Notes under the pieces: model-generated | Told to the model about the DNA's origin: nothing | The model's input: the letters and a program-made list of their open reading frames with translations, nothing else | The model's database searches: none | Shown: positions 23,348 to 32,915 of the stretch, one piece after another | Numbering within the stretch: position 1 is the first letter of the stretch | How the letters are laid out: every line of letters starts with the position of its first letter | NCBI GenBank assembly: GCA_964370115.1 | Contig: CAYJIA010000006.1 | Coordinates: 8,522-72,521, forward strand | Origin: SIG603 sp964370115 | GTDB taxonomy: Bacteria; Bacillota; Clostridia; Oscillospirales; Acutalibacteraceae | Direction of reading: 5' to 3' | DNA: 64,000 nt | Made by a program: the position numbers and the translations under genes

Positions 23348-25339
23348 GTGCAACAGCAACTCGAGCAATGGGAAAGTGTTTTAGAGCAAAACAACTTTTT
23401 CTCCGATATAATTCGTAACATATTGTGGAGCCTCGTATGGTTATTACAACAACTTTGTAACGCCTGTGAAACACTGCTTGATGAAGTTTACAAACTACTT
23501 GATTTCACAAATTATGCTGGCATTGATAGTTTTTTCAATTCTACAGAGCTTAGAATAATTCTAGGCTTACTTGTTGCAGGTGGCTTAATTTATTTAGGTA
23601 TTACATTGATGTTTGATAAGCCGAAAAATAATATTATACATGGTGTTATTTTATTTTTTCTTGTCGTCACTTCACTACCTACACTTATGACTACAATGAA
23701 TGGTATTATTCTTGCAGGTCGTGATTTTCTTGACACAGAAGAGGCAAGCATTGCCGACCAAATAATCGCAAGTTCTGTAGTAGATTTTGCAAGCATTGAC
23801 AGGCAAGGCATAGAAAACTACGATGTCGCAAATGGTGTGGTAACTCCATACAGTGGATTTACCGTCAATTCCTTTATTGGAAGTCACGCAGGCGATGTCA
23901 GTTACATCAATATTAATCAGCACTTAAACAAAGACATAGACCTTACAAATGATATGTTTTATAACAGAATAATAATTGATGAAAACGGCGCAAAAATGAC
24001 AGAAGAAATAAAGGAGCAAGGGTGGTTTATTTTTGCCACAACAGACTGGTACTATAGGTATAATATTAATTTTCTAGCAATATATATCGGACTACTTGCA
24101 GGTACGATTGCTTTATTTTTTACCGCTTTCAAGTCGGCTAGAATTATATTTGAGCTAGTTTTTCATCAAATATTCGGTACACTTTTATCGGCTGTTGATT
24201 TTACAGGAGGACAAAAGGTAAAGGCAGTGCTTAAAAACATATTTGCAATGTATGTAACACTTTTACTCACGATTTTACTTTTACAATTATTTATTTTAGG
24301 CATGGAATTTGTGACAGTAACAGTAAGTAACCCTTTAGCCTCAAGCCTTATACTTATTTCCTTTGCATTCTCGGTCATAGATGGTCCGAACATCATAGAA
24401 CGCATACTTGGAGTGGACGCAGGACTTTCAAGCGGAATGCAAAAGTTTGCAAGCTTGATGATGGGCTCAAATGCCCTTGCCTCTCTTGGTGGAAAGGCAA
24501 AGAATGCAGTCGGCGGAGTTTTCGGACTTGCCGGAAGAGGTGTCGAGGGTACAAGTGGACTTGTTGGCAGTGCTGTAGGTGCAACTGAGGCAAGAGGTGA
24601 AAACCTCAATAATAACGCTGTAAATAACAGCTCGGGGAGTTCTCCTATTTCTGCAACAAATACCTCAAACAATTCTCCACCTCTCACAAGTACAAATTCA
24701 TCTAATGTAAATTCAACATCTGCAACAAGCAGTGCAAACAGTAATCAGAATGTATCTTCTCCAAGTTCTGCAAATGTTAATTCAAATAGCAGTAATATTA
24801 ATTCTGCAAATACAAGTAACACTGATACAAATTCATCAAATGCAAATTTACAAAACAGTGATACTGTATCATCTACAGTAGGTGGAGTAAGTAGCACACA
24901 AAGTAGTGTAAACAGTTCTAACATAGGCTCTTCAACCAATACTTCTACAGCTACAGGCGATAGTGCAAGTGCATCTGATAACTTAAGTTCGCCAAGCTCT
25001 GCAAGTGACGTATCGGGAATAGATAATAAGGCAGACTTAGGACAAACACAATCCACTACACCGATAAGCAGTGCAAACGACAACTTAGGCAGTGTTTCAA
25101 ATGCTCAGTCTTCTGTGGATATGGCAGGGCGAAACAATCCGCATTTAAACTCTGCAAATACAAATAATTTACAAAACTCTAACCTTACTTCCTCATCACC
25201 TAACTACGAAAAACCACCGCAAAAACCACCTCGCACAATATTTGGCAGGACTGCACAGGCATATAGAGACGGAAAGGCTAGAGGATATCATAAGCAAAAA
25301 GACAAAGCAACAAAAAAGAAAAATAGAAAGGGTGACTAA
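23348..25339 (+). CDS. VirB6/TrbL-like channel membrane protein
   Basis: A 663-aa protein with a GTG start. Residues 1-350 hold six or more membrane helices. Residues 410-620 are an extended Ser-Asn-Thr repeat-like region of low complexity, followed by a basic tail (RKGD end). This is the usual layout of Gram-positive VirB6/TrbL channel proteins, whose tail often varies. The low-complexity part is disordered and probably cytosolic or cell-wall facing; the topology is not certain. Confidence 0.85.
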   Translation: MQQQLEQWESVLEQNNFFSDIIRNILWSLVWLLQQLCNACETLLDEVYKLLDFTNYAGIDSFFNSTELRIILGLLVAGGLIYLGITLMFDKPKNNIIHGVILFFLVVTSLPTLMTTMNGIILAGRDFLDTEEASIADQIIASSVVDFASIDRQGIENYDVANGVVTPYSGFTVNSFIGSHAGDVSYININQHLNKDIDLTNDMFYNRIIIDENGAKMTEEIKEQGWFIFATTDWYYRYNINFLAIYIGLLAGTIALFFTAFKSARIIFELVFHQIFGTLLSAVDFTGGQKVKAVLKNIFAMYVTLLLTILLLQLFILGMEFVTVTVSNPLASSLILISFAFSVIDGPNIIERILGVDAGLSSGMQKFASLMMGSNALASLGGKAKNAVGGVFGLAGRGVEGTSGLVGSAVGATEARGENLNNNAVNNSSGSSPISATNTSNNSPPLTSTNSSNVNSTSATSSANSNQNVSSPSSANVNSNSSNINSANTSNTDTNSSNANLQNSDTVSSTVGGVSSTQSSVNSSNIGSSTNTSTATGDSASASDNLSSPSSASDVSGIDNKADLGQTQSTTPISSANDNLGSVSNAQSSVDMAGRNNPHLNSANTNNLQNSNLTSSSPNYEKPPQKPPRTIFGRTAQAYRDGKARGYHKQKDKATKKKNRKGD

Positions 25340-25341
25340 GC

Positions 25342-25641
25342 TTGAAATACATTGTGCCTAGAGAACTGAAAACCGAAACAAAACTTTGGAAATGGCTACA
25401 TCTTAAAGACTTACTCTTTATCATAGCCTTTGTAGCGGTAATGAATATGCTAAGTGTATTCATTGCCCCTCAGCTGACTATGCCTTATACTATTTTCAAT
25501 ATTATAATTGCCCTACTGCTGACATCACGCTCGATGACGAACCCCGACAAAAAGCTTTACCATTCTATTTATTTTTTACTGCTAAAAGATAAGGGAATTT
25601 ATAAGCCTATAAAGCAGAGCCACAAGGAGGAATTAAGATGA
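25342..25641 (+). CDS. VirB3-like conjugation protein (DUF5592/PrgI type)
   Basis: A 99-aa protein with a TTG start, two membrane helices (about 28-45 and 47-65) and a C-terminal LYHSIYFLLLKDKGIYKPI stretch. The LKTETKLWKWLHLKDLLFI N-terminus is typical of the small membrane proteins coded just before VirB4-type ATPases in Firmicutes elements. It overlaps the next gene by 4 bp. Confidence 0.8.
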   Translation: MKYIVPRELKTETKLWKWLHLKDLLFIIAFVAVMNMLSVFIAPQLTMPYTIFNIIIALLLTSRSMTNPDKKLYHSIYFLLLKDKGIYKPIKQSHKEELR

Positions 25642-26171
25642 GTATACTCACAAACTTTTTTGATAACAAAGATAAATCTGTTGCAGATTTGCTTTGTATC
25701 AAAGATTATGAAGAACCATATTTCAAAATGTTTGATGATAGATTAATGGATATCTTACAAATAAAAACAAAAAACTTGCAAGCCTCTACAGAAGATGAAG
25801 TCGAGTTCGATGTACTAAACTTTGCAAGACTTTACAAAACTTATGCCGATGATTTAAAAATCATCGGTCTTAATTTTGCAACAGACACAAAGGAACAGCA
25901 GTCGTATCTTCGTCACAAAATAAATAGCACACATAACCCTACATATTTACATCATCTACAAAAGAAACTTGCTCAAGTAGAATGGATAGAAAGATACAGA
26001 ACCGATAGAGAATATTATTTACTCTTTTACTCCGATGACAAGCTTAAATATGGCGACAATGTTTCTATCATTCAAAAATGCTTAGGAAGTCTTGTATCAG
26101 AGCTTACGAAAGAGAAGAAACTGCAAATTTTATCAAAGATAAATAACAAAAATACTGCTATTTTTGTGTAG
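25638..26171 (+). CDS. TrsD/VirB4-associated conjugation protein
   Basis: A 177-aa soluble protein. The C-terminal half (VEWIERYRTDREYYLLFYSDD) resembles the TrsD-type or VirB4 N-terminal domain proteins of Gram-positive conjugation systems. Here it is separate from the ATPase, 14 bp downstream. It presumably works as a subunit with VirB4 at the channel base. Confidence 0.75.
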   Translation: MSILTNFFDNKDKSVADLLCIKDYEEPYFKMFDDRLMDILQIKTKNLQASTEDEVEFDVLNFARLYKTYADDLKIIGLNFATDTKEQQSYLRHKINSTHNPTYLHHLQKKLAQVEWIERYRTDREYYLLFYSDDKLKYGDNVSIIQKCLGSLVSELTKEKKLQILSKINNKNTAIFV

Positions 26172-26185
26172 GGAGGATAGACAAA

Positions 26186-28096
26186 ATGAAAACAACTAAA
26201 GACATTGTTGTATCTACATATAACAGTGAGCTTTTAAATGTTATTTCGCCTAAAGGCGGTATATCATTTAAAGACGAAAGGTATATAAAAACAGGTGATG
26301 GGTATGAGGCTTGTTTGCATGTATATCAATATCCAAAATTTTTAGACACGCACTGGCTGTCTACTGTAATTAATATTAACAATGTAGTCGCAGTAGTAGA
26401 TATCGGAACGGACGATATGCTACAGGTAAAAAAGAATATCAATAAATCTATGAAAGAGCATAGTTTAAGATATTCTACATCAAGGGAGGCAACAGAAAAA
26501 GCGGACGCACAGCACAGATATCAAGAAAACGAAAGACTTTATCAAGAAATATCACAGCTCGGTGAAATCGTAAAGCTAATTCACATCAGACTTTTTCTTT
26601 CTGCAAGGACGATAGAAAATCTTGATAAGGAAGTCCAAAAAATACAGAATTATCTTGAAAGCAATGGTTATAAATCTACTGTATTTTTAAACGAGACAAA
26701 GAGTGAGTGGCAGGCAATGTATCAAAGCTATACCGAACAATCAAAAACAGCGTATAGAAGATACGGACAGCCTCTTTTATCTGAAACACTTGCAGGAGGA
26801 AATCCCTTTCACTTCACAAGTCTTTCAGACCCACACGGCACATATTTTGGCACTACCGTGTCGACTGGTGGCAGTGTTTTATTTGATTTATTTTCACTCA
26901 CAAAAAAGCGTATGTCTTACAATGCTCTTTGCATTGGAAAAATGGGCGCAGGTAAGTCTACCACGCTCAAGAAAATACTTCTTGATAGAGCCATTAGAAA
27001 TGACTATATAAGGGGATTTGACCCTACAGGTGAGTTTACAACACTTGTCGAAACTCTTGGTGGTAAGATAGTCTATCTTGACGGTCAAAACGGAATACTC
27101 AACGCACTTGAGATTTTTAAGACCGATGAAAGCGAGGGTGTAAACTTTGCAAGGCACATTTCTAAACTTTCTACTATGTACAAATTTTTAGTTCCTAGTG
27201 TAAATGAATATGAGCTTGCAGAGTACGAACAACTTCTTAAAGACTTCTATGTAGCCTTTGGAATTATAGACACCGACAAAGATATGCAAAGTCAAAAGCT
27301 TACAGGATTGTCCGCTAGTAGCTACCCTATTTTCAGTGATTTTTTATCTTTTATTGATACAAGCATAAAAAACGCTAGTGCTAAAGGTGCAGTACAGACA
27401 GAGCTTATGACAGATAAAATGAAACGCTTTAATAACATCAGACTGGTTATATCAAACCTTATCACAAACTACGGTTATATGTTTAACGGTCACACGTCTA
27501 TTGAGCGTTTAATGGACACAAAGATAGTTTTATTTAATATCAAAAATCTTACAAATATTAAACCCGAAATCTTCGATGTGCAAATTTTTTCGGCGCTTAC
27601 TCTTTGTTGGGATAACTGTGTAACTGTCGGTAGCAGAATGAAACATTTGTATGACAATACAAAGATAGACTGGGCAGACATTACAAGATTTATGATTTTC
27701 ATTGACGAGGCACACCGTATCGTCAATACTTCAAAACTTCAAGCTGTAGACCAACTTGTAATTTTCGAGAGAGAGACAAGAAAATTTTTCGGTGGACTCT
27801 TGCTTGCAAGTCAAAGCATACGTGACTTTATACTTGAGGGTGCAAACTCTGAAAGTATTGATAAAATCAGAGTATTGTTTGAGCTTACTCAGTACAAATT
27901 CATCATGCAACAAGACAGCAATACCGCTGAATTATTAAACAGAGTATTTCACGGTGAACTTACAGCCTCTGAGCTAAAAATGATACCAAAGCTACAAAAG
28001 GGTGAATGTATTCTTTCAATTTCATCTGATACGTCCGTTCACTTCAATATTGAAATCACGGACGAGGAAAAAGAGTTGTTTACAGGCGGTGCGTAA
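26186..28096 (+). CDS. virB4: VirB4/TraE-family conjugation ATPase
   Basis: A 636-aa protein with an N-terminal CagE/TrbE-like region, Walker A GKMGAGKSTT (about 250) and Walker B FMIFIDEAHR (about 502), then LLLASQSIRD and related motifs of VirB4 enzymes. It powers substrate transfer and channel assembly at the inner face of the membrane. GGAGG lies 15 bp before the ATG. The next gene follows without a gap. Confidence 0.95.
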   Translation: MKTTKDIVVSTYNSELLNVISPKGGISFKDERYIKTGDGYEACLHVYQYPKFLDTHWLSTVININNVVAVVDIGTDDMLQVKKNINKSMKEHSLRYSTSREATEKADAQHRYQENERLYQEISQLGEIVKLIHIRLFLSARTIENLDKEVQKIQNYLESNGYKSTVFLNETKSEWQAMYQSYTEQSKTAYRRYGQPLLSETLAGGNPFHFTSLSDPHGTYFGTTVSTGGSVLFDLFSLTKKRMSYNALCIGKMGAGKSTTLKKILLDRAIRNDYIRGFDPTGEFTTLVETLGGKIVYLDGQNGILNALEIFKTDESEGVNFARHISKLSTMYKFLVPSVNEYELAEYEQLLKDFYVAFGIIDTDKDMQSQKLTGLSASSYPIFSDFLSFIDTSIKNASAKGAVQTELMTDKMKRFNNIRLVISNLITNYGYMFNGHTSIERLMDTKIVLFNIKNLTNIKPEIFDVQIFSALTLCWDNCVTVGSRMKHLYDNTKIDWADITRFMIFIDEAHRIVNTSKLQAVDQLVIFERETRKFFGGLLLASQSIRDFILEGANSESIDKIRVLFELTQYKFIMQQDSNTAELLNRVFHGELTASELKMIPKLQKGECILSISSDTSVHFNIEITDEEKELFTGGA

Positions 28097-29137
28097 ATGA
28101 AGAAGAAGAAAACTAAAAAGATTGTAATTATCATCTTAATTATTATTTTTTTGCCGTCAATTTTTCTTATAGGACTTATAGGTGCTGTCACTGTTGTTTT
28201 TGGTGGGCATGAACAAAATGAGCAGAGCAACCTTGAAAGTTATCAAATTTTAGACTTCGAGGTCGAGGCTTATCGCATAAGTGTTAGCAATGAAGTTTCA
28301 TCACAAGGCTTAGACCCACTCTATGTGGACTACCTCTTGTCTATCATGCAAGTGTCAACAGGCGGTATAGGCTTAGACCCTATGAGGGCAAGCGGATTTG
28401 ACAGCAACACACAGGGCATAGAAATTGCAGACCCTGCATACTCTATTGCCTGCGCTGTTACTGAGTTTAAATATCTACTTGAATATTTAGACGTACAGCT
28501 TGATGACGAGGGCAAGCCAGAGCATGAGAAAATTAGGCTGCTACTGCAAACATATCATCTAGGCAGAGACTACCTAGAGTATAGTGACTTTGCCCACACA
28601 AGCCAAAAAGCAGACGATTACATTGAAGAAAACAGTATCTTAGACGGTAATATGTATTTTGCAGACGATGTGAAATACTGGATAGACAGATTTTCTACAA
28701 AAGGTGACGGCTCTTTAATTCACCCACTGCCAAACAATAGGTATATCACACAGGCTTATGGAGTAGCAAACGATAGGTATGCAAGCGGTTATCACAACGG
28801 AGTAGACTTCGGCGCACCCGAGGGAACGCCAATACTTGCAGTAGCAGACGGACTTGTGGTTTTAGCTAGTTACACAGGCGACTGGGGAAACTACGTTAAA
28901 ATCAAGCACAATGCCTCATACACTACTGCCTATGCACACTTAGTTCGCTATGGTGAATTTAAAGTAGGCGATATGATAGAACAAGGCGATGTTTTAGGCT
29001 ATGTAGGCAATACGGGAGCAAGTGCCGGTGCGCATTTGCACTTTGAAATATTTGTCAACGGCTACAGACGAGACCCTATGGAATATGTAGAAACTGACTT
29101 TAGACTTGGAGTAGGAATAGGAGGAGAAATACAGTGA
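28097..29137 (+). CDS. Lysozyme-like plus M23 peptidase cell-wall hydrolase (VirB1/CwlT role)
   Basis: A 346-aa protein with an N-terminal membrane anchor (about 8-32), a CwlT-type lysozyme-like domain (about 55-190, IMQVSTGGIGLDPMRAS) and an M23 metallopeptidase domain (about 225-335) with HNGVDFG and HLHFEIF zinc/catalytic motifs. It should open peptidoglycan for the secretion channel. In related CwlT proteins the first motif reads MQVESGG with a catalytic Glu; here it reads MQVSTGG, so the muramidase half may be inactive. It overlaps the next gene by 4 bp. Confidence 0.9.
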   Translation: MKKKKTKKIVIIILIIIFLPSIFLIGLIGAVTVVFGGHEQNEQSNLESYQILDFEVEAYRISVSNEVSSQGLDPLYVDYLLSIMQVSTGGIGLDPMRASGFDSNTQGIEIADPAYSIACAVTEFKYLLEYLDVQLDDEGKPEHEKIRLLLQTYHLGRDYLEYSDFAHTSQKADDYIEENSILDGNMYFADDVKYWIDRFSTKGDGSLIHPLPNNRYITQAYGVANDRYASGYHNGVDFGAPEGTPILAVADGLVVLASYTGDWGNYVKIKHNASYTTAYAHLVRYGEFKVGDMIEQGDVLGYVGNTGASAGAHLHFEIFVNGYRRDPMEYVETDFRLGVGIGGEIQ

Positions 29138-29733
29138 AAAAACTAGACAAAAAGTATATTGGAATTATAACTATCACACTCAGCTTTATAGCTCTTGTGG
29201 GTATTATAATCTATATGTTCTTTACAATTCAAAATTTAACGACTAACAGTGAGGTCGACCCTGCGATTGATATTCTCACACAGGAAAACCTTAAACTACA
29301 AGAAGAGCTTGCTACAGCTCAAAACACAGACCAACTACAGATTATAACCGTTGCTGAGGAATTTATAAAAGCTAAATTCTATAGTGAAAATTCGCAGTTT
29401 AAAGACATGATAGTGGCACTTGAACCTTACAGCACAGATGAATTAATTGAAAGTCTAATTATAGAGAGAACCGAAATTAATCCCGAGGCTACAATAGACA
29501 CACCAGTTAATTATGGTGAAACAAAATACACTAGCATGGCAGAAAATCTCAATACCTTTTATAAGACGGACGGATTTGGCACCGCTAGGGTTTTATCTGA
29601 CTTTGAAGTTGTCGTTACCATAGACGGCTCAGAAGTTGTATCACGATACATCTTTGAGGCAGAGCTTATTTACATTAATGACACATGGCTAGTTTCATCA
29701 ATCATTAAAAGTGACGCAGTAAATACAATATGA
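29134..29733 (+). CDS. VirB8/TcpC-like conjugation protein
   Basis: A 199-aa protein with one N-terminal membrane helix (about 9-30), a short helical linker and an extracellular alpha/beta domain of NTF2-like pattern ending in INDTWLVSSIIKSD. Size and position after VirB4 and the hydrolase fit the VirB8-type core subunits of Gram-positive type IV secretion. Sequence similarity is weak by eye, so the call rests partly on context. Confidence 0.7.
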   Translation: MKKLDKKYIGIITITLSFIALVGIIIYMFFTIQNLTTNSEVDPAIDILTQENLKLQEELATAQNTDQLQIITVAEEFIKAKFYSENSQFKDMIVALEPYSTDELIESLIIERTEINPEATIDTPVNYGETKYTSMAENLNTFYKTDGFGTARVLSDFEVVVTIDGSEVVSRYIFEAELIYINDTWLVSSIIKSDAVNTI

Positions 29734-29740
29734 GGTAGAT

Positions 29741-30529
29741 ATGGAAAAAATAAAAAGACTAAGGCTTAAAAAGAATTTTTTTCTTTACAGCTTTCTCACA
29801 CTTGTAATTGTCGGATATTCTTTTTTCTTTGTAGGAGGAAACTTCATGTTTGATAATGTCCGTGTAGAGGCGTCTACCATAGGCAAGGTTTTTGAGCATG
29901 AAAAAAGAAATATCACCTTGCTACGGTGGGACTACTCAAAAGAGCAACAGTTAATGGAAGTGGAGCTGTCCGTACAAAACCTTGCATATGACGGCATTAA
30001 CGATTATGAGTTCACCTGTGAACTTCGACCAAGTAGCGATGTGAGTATCAAACAAATAATATCTGAAGACAGTTTTATCGTTCTTCAGATAGAGAACATA
30101 CCCAGTGATTTTACAGAAATCTCACTGCGCTTTATTGTTCCTGGTACTAACACATGGCTAAGGCTCTATAGCAACAAAGAGGCTATTAATTATGTAGATA
30201 CACTTACTGCAAAAAGTTTAGTGGAATATGAAATAGACAGCCTTTTAAGAACTATAGAGAACCACGAAAAAGACATATCAGAGCTTGATAATTTAATCAA
30301 AGACAAAGAGACAGAAATAGAAAACATTACCGCCTCTATCTTGTCGGACGAGGAAAGAAAAAAATACATGACAGCCGATGAAATCGAAGACATCAATAAG
30401 ACCATTGATGACAGAAAAGAGCTAATCTCTTCATCGCAAGCTTTAATTCAAAACTATCAGCTACAAATTAATGAAATTAGAGCGAAGATAGATAATATCA
30501 ATAAGCAAATTGAGGATTTAAGACAGTAA
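29741..30529 (+). CDS. Membrane-anchored coiled-coil protein of the transfer operon
   Basis: A 262-aa protein with one N-terminal helix (about 12-33), a beta-rich extracellular domain (about 45-145) and a long C-terminal coiled coil (about 160-262) rich in Glu, Lys and Ile. No known domain is recognised. It ends the channel-gene run; a strong terminator follows. A structural role at the mating junction is inferred. Confidence 0.65.
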   Translation: MEKIKRLRLKKNFFLYSFLTLVIVGYSFFFVGGNFMFDNVRVEASTIGKVFEHEKRNITLLRWDYSKEQQLMEVELSVQNLAYDGINDYEFTCELRPSSDVSIKQIISEDSFIVLQIENIPSDFTEISLRFIVPGTNTWLRLYSNKEAINYVDTLTAKSLVEYEIDSLLRTIENHEKDISELDNLIKDKETEIENITASILSDEERKKYMTADEIEDINKTIDDRKELISSSQALIQNYQLQINEIRAKIDNINKQIEDLRQ

Positions 30530-30538
30530 ATTTAAGAA

Positions 30539-30577
30539 AACACACTATTTGAAAGAGTAGTGTGTTTTTTATTTTTT
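30539..30577 (+). terminator. Terminator at the end of the channel operon, before the TOPRIM gene
   Basis: A perfect 9-bp stem AACACACTA/TAGTGTGTT, extended by G-T pairs, ends in TTTTTTATTTTTT and leads straight into AAGGAGG of the next gene. Confidence 0.9.
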
Positions 30578-30589
30578 AAGGAGGTAAAA

Positions 30590-31540
30590 ATGTCAATTCA
30601 AGACATCAAGCGTATATCTATTCTCGACTACGCAACAAGTGTCGGGTATACCGCAAAAAAAGTGGGCAGATATTACGAACTTAAAGAGCATGACAGCGTG
30701 AGGATAGACACAAACAAAAATTGCTTTTGGCGAAACTCTACAGGCGCAAATGGCTCTATCATAGACTTTGTAATGGACACTGAGGGCAAGGATTTGCGCA
30801 CTGCCCTAAAAGACCTTGGCGCACTTGTCGGCAATGTAAATTACAAACAGATAGACACTAGCTACAGACCACGAACTAAAGATATTAAACCAACGGAATT
30901 ACTCTTACCGCCAAAAGACGTGACTAACCGCAATGTCTTAGCATATCTAAATCAAACACGCAAGATAGACAGCGATGTCGTCACCGATTTTATTAAAAGA
31001 GGCAATCTCTATCAAGATACATTTAAAAACTGTGTGTTTGTCTCACACGATAAAAACGGAAAACCTGTGTTTGCAAACAAAAGAGGTACTAATACCGAAA
31101 GACGTTTTATTGCCGATATTTCGGGGTGTGACTATTCAAAAGGATTTTACATTGATAACGGTGCAAACAAACTCATCGTGACAGAAAGTGTGATTGACAG
31201 TATGTCTATAATGACACAGACTAAACTTAACGGCAGAAATTACAAAGACTTTAATTACCTTACACTTAGCTCTGCTTCGAAGACGCAGGCGGTCACACAA
31301 ACGATTAAAGACAATCCACAAAATAAACTTGTAATACTCGCCCTCGATGACGACAAGGCAGGACATTTAGGCGCAGAGAAGATACATAAAGATTTAGAAA
31401 CTTTCGATGTAAGGACAATTGATAAATTCCCGACACTTGCCAAAGACTGGAACGAGGAATTAATTTTAACTATTAAAAATCAAGGTAGAGCAGGAGAAAA
31501 AAAGCAGACAAAAACTAACACGCAGGAGGTGGGAATGTGA
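30590..31540 (+). CDS. DUF3991/TOPRIM primase-like protein
   Basis: From ATG 30590 (AAGGAGG 5 bp upstream) the product is 316 aa; the frame is open from 30560 but that part is the terminator. Residues 1-75 form a DnaG zinc-finger-like fold without the zinc cysteines (KENxCFWRNSTGANGSIIDFV type). A TOPRIM domain follows (about 195-290) with VTESVIDSM (Glu) and LALDDDKAG (Asp-rich) motifs. Such proteins on conjugative elements are thought to prime complementary strand synthesis in the recipient. It overlaps the next gene by 4 bp. Confidence 0.85.
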   Translation: MSIQDIKRISILDYATSVGYTAKKVGRYYELKEHDSVRIDTNKNCFWRNSTGANGSIIDFVMDTEGKDLRTALKDLGALVGNVNYKQIDTSYRPRTKDIKPTELLLPPKDVTNRNVLAYLNQTRKIDSDVVTDFIKRGNLYQDTFKNCVFVSHDKNGKPVFANKRGTNTERRFIADISGCDYSKGFYIDNGANKLIVTESVIDSMSIMTQTKLNGRNYKDFNYLTLSSASKTQAVTQTIKDNPQNKLVILALDDDKAGHLGAEKIHKDLETFDVRTIDKFPTLAKDWNEELILTIKNQGRAGEKKQTKTNTQEVGM

Positions 31541-32607
31541 TTTTATTTGTCGGTCAAAAAGAAAAAGCTTACTTTATAGAGGAAGTAGCTGCTACATTAA
31601 ATGAGAGTGTAGCGCACACGGGTCACTGCTACCACGTAGCTAATGCAAAGGAGCAAATGACAGCGCATGAGTACACACATATCATAGTCGACTGTGAACA
31701 GTTCATTGATGACTATACCATTATATCATCAGAGCTTGCTAACATTAAATCAGTTGTAAAGGCAAACATGATAATCATGCTTTTAGGCTATAGCGTACAA
31801 AGTGAGATTATTATAGCACTTGCAGGCAAGAGTTTTCGCAACTTCATCTTAGACCCTATACCCTCAAGGCAAAAGGTGCAACTTAAAAACTGTTTTGAAA
31901 ATGTCAACTCAGTTTTGGATAATTTGACGGAGACTACACCCTCATCACCACTCCTGCAGGGCGAAAAACTTATGCACACTGCACAAAAAAAGCACAGCAT
32001 AGCCTTTGCAGGAACTTCTTCAAGAATAGGCACTACCACACAGGCTCTACAATATATTAAATATTTAATGTACATGGGTAAAACAGCTTGCTATATCGAG
32101 CTTAATAACAAAGGTTTTGTCAAAAGCATAGCGCAGATATTCGGAGCCGACTATGACGAAGAGCTTGGCAAACTAAACTACATGAGTGTAGATATGTTTG
32201 ATAAGCCACAAAACTTAGAAACTATACTTAAAATGCCTTATGATTATTTCATATTCGACTACGGTAACTTCGAGGACAGTTCTTTTAATTATTTTTCTTT
32301 TATCGAAAGACATATCAAAGTATGCGTTTGCGGTTGCAAGGCAAATGAAATACTGGCTACAAACAAATGCATAGAAAGAACATACACAAATGAGGTGTTT
32401 TATGTTTTTAATTACACCGCAGAGAGTGAGCAAAAAGATGTGCTTGACCTTATGGGCAAAAAAGAGGACAAAACCTTATTTGCAAATTACTGTTTCGATT
32501 ACTTTTCATACAAAGCTACATCAAATGATTTGTACGCAAAACTTCAACCAATAAAGAAAGAAGAGCAGGCAAAAAAATCTTTTTGGAACAGGAGAAAAAA
32601 CAAATGA
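31537..32607 (+). CDS. CpaE/MinD-like P-loop protein with degenerate Walker A
   Basis: A 356-aa protein. Residues 1-125 resemble a receiver-like alpha/beta fold without a clear phosphorylation site. Residues 150-330 look like a MinD/ParA-type P-loop domain, but the loop reads AGTSSRIGTTTQAL, lacking the usual KGG and the second Lys. YDYFIFDYGNFEDS occupies the Walker B position. This layout matches CpaE-like localisation proteins, and ATP hydrolysis may be weak or absent. It lies between the primase-like gene and the methylase-helicase. A role in positioning the transfer machine is possible but unproven. Confidence 0.65.
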   Translation: MILFVGQKEKAYFIEEVAATLNESVAHTGHCYHVANAKEQMTAHEYTHIIVDCEQFIDDYTIISSELANIKSVVKANMIIMLLGYSVQSEIIIALAGKSFRNFILDPIPSRQKVQLKNCFENVNSVLDNLTETTPSSPLLQGEKLMHTAQKKHSIAFAGTSSRIGTTTQALQYIKYLMYMGKTACYIELNNKGFVKSIAQIFGADYDEELGKLNYMSVDMFDKPQNLETILKMPYDYFIFDYGNFEDSSFNYFSFIERHIKVCVCGCKANEILATNKCIERTYTNEVFYVFNYTAESEQKDVLDLMGKKEDKTLFANYCFDYFSYKATSNDLYAKLQPIKKEEQAKKSFWNRRKNK

Positions 32608-32903
32608 GCAAATTTAAAAACAGCCTTGTAAAAGGTTTAGAAGAAAAGCTAGAGCAAGAGGCACAAAACGAAAAACTAAAAGCAAAACACGACATTAAAG
32701 ATGATGTTGTAGTAGTCGAAAAAAGCAACACTTTCAAATTCACGGTGAATATCTTAGTAAACATCATTAAAACCATTTGCACCATAGCTTTAATAATACT
32801 CGCCTGTATAGGACTGTACCTGCTAATACTCCCTGTAACCCGAGACATTTTTGTCGAGGATCTACAGGGAGTATTTAAGCAGGTGCAGGAGTTTATAGCA
32901 TAA
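32604..32903 (+). CDS. Small membrane protein upstream of the methylase-helicase
   Basis: ATG 32604 overlaps the previous stop codon and has AGGAG at 32590-32594, giving 99 aa; the open frame from 32583 is not needed. An N-terminal charged helix is followed by one long hydrophobic region (about 50-78). The end of the gene contains a perfect 13-bp inverted repeat (32825-32837 with 32863-32875). No family recognised. Confidence 0.65.
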   Translation: MSKFKNSLVKGLEEKLEQEAQNEKLKAKHDIKDDVVVVEKSNTFKFTVNILVNIIKTICTIALIILACIGLYLLILPVTRDIFVEDLQGVFKQVQEFIA

Positions 32904-32915
32904 GGAGGATTTAAA

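Noticed and set aside
24166..25083. Long minus-strand ORFs opposite the VirB6-like gene
   Set aside because: They mirror its Ser/Asn low-complexity region, which lacks antisense stop codons by composition.
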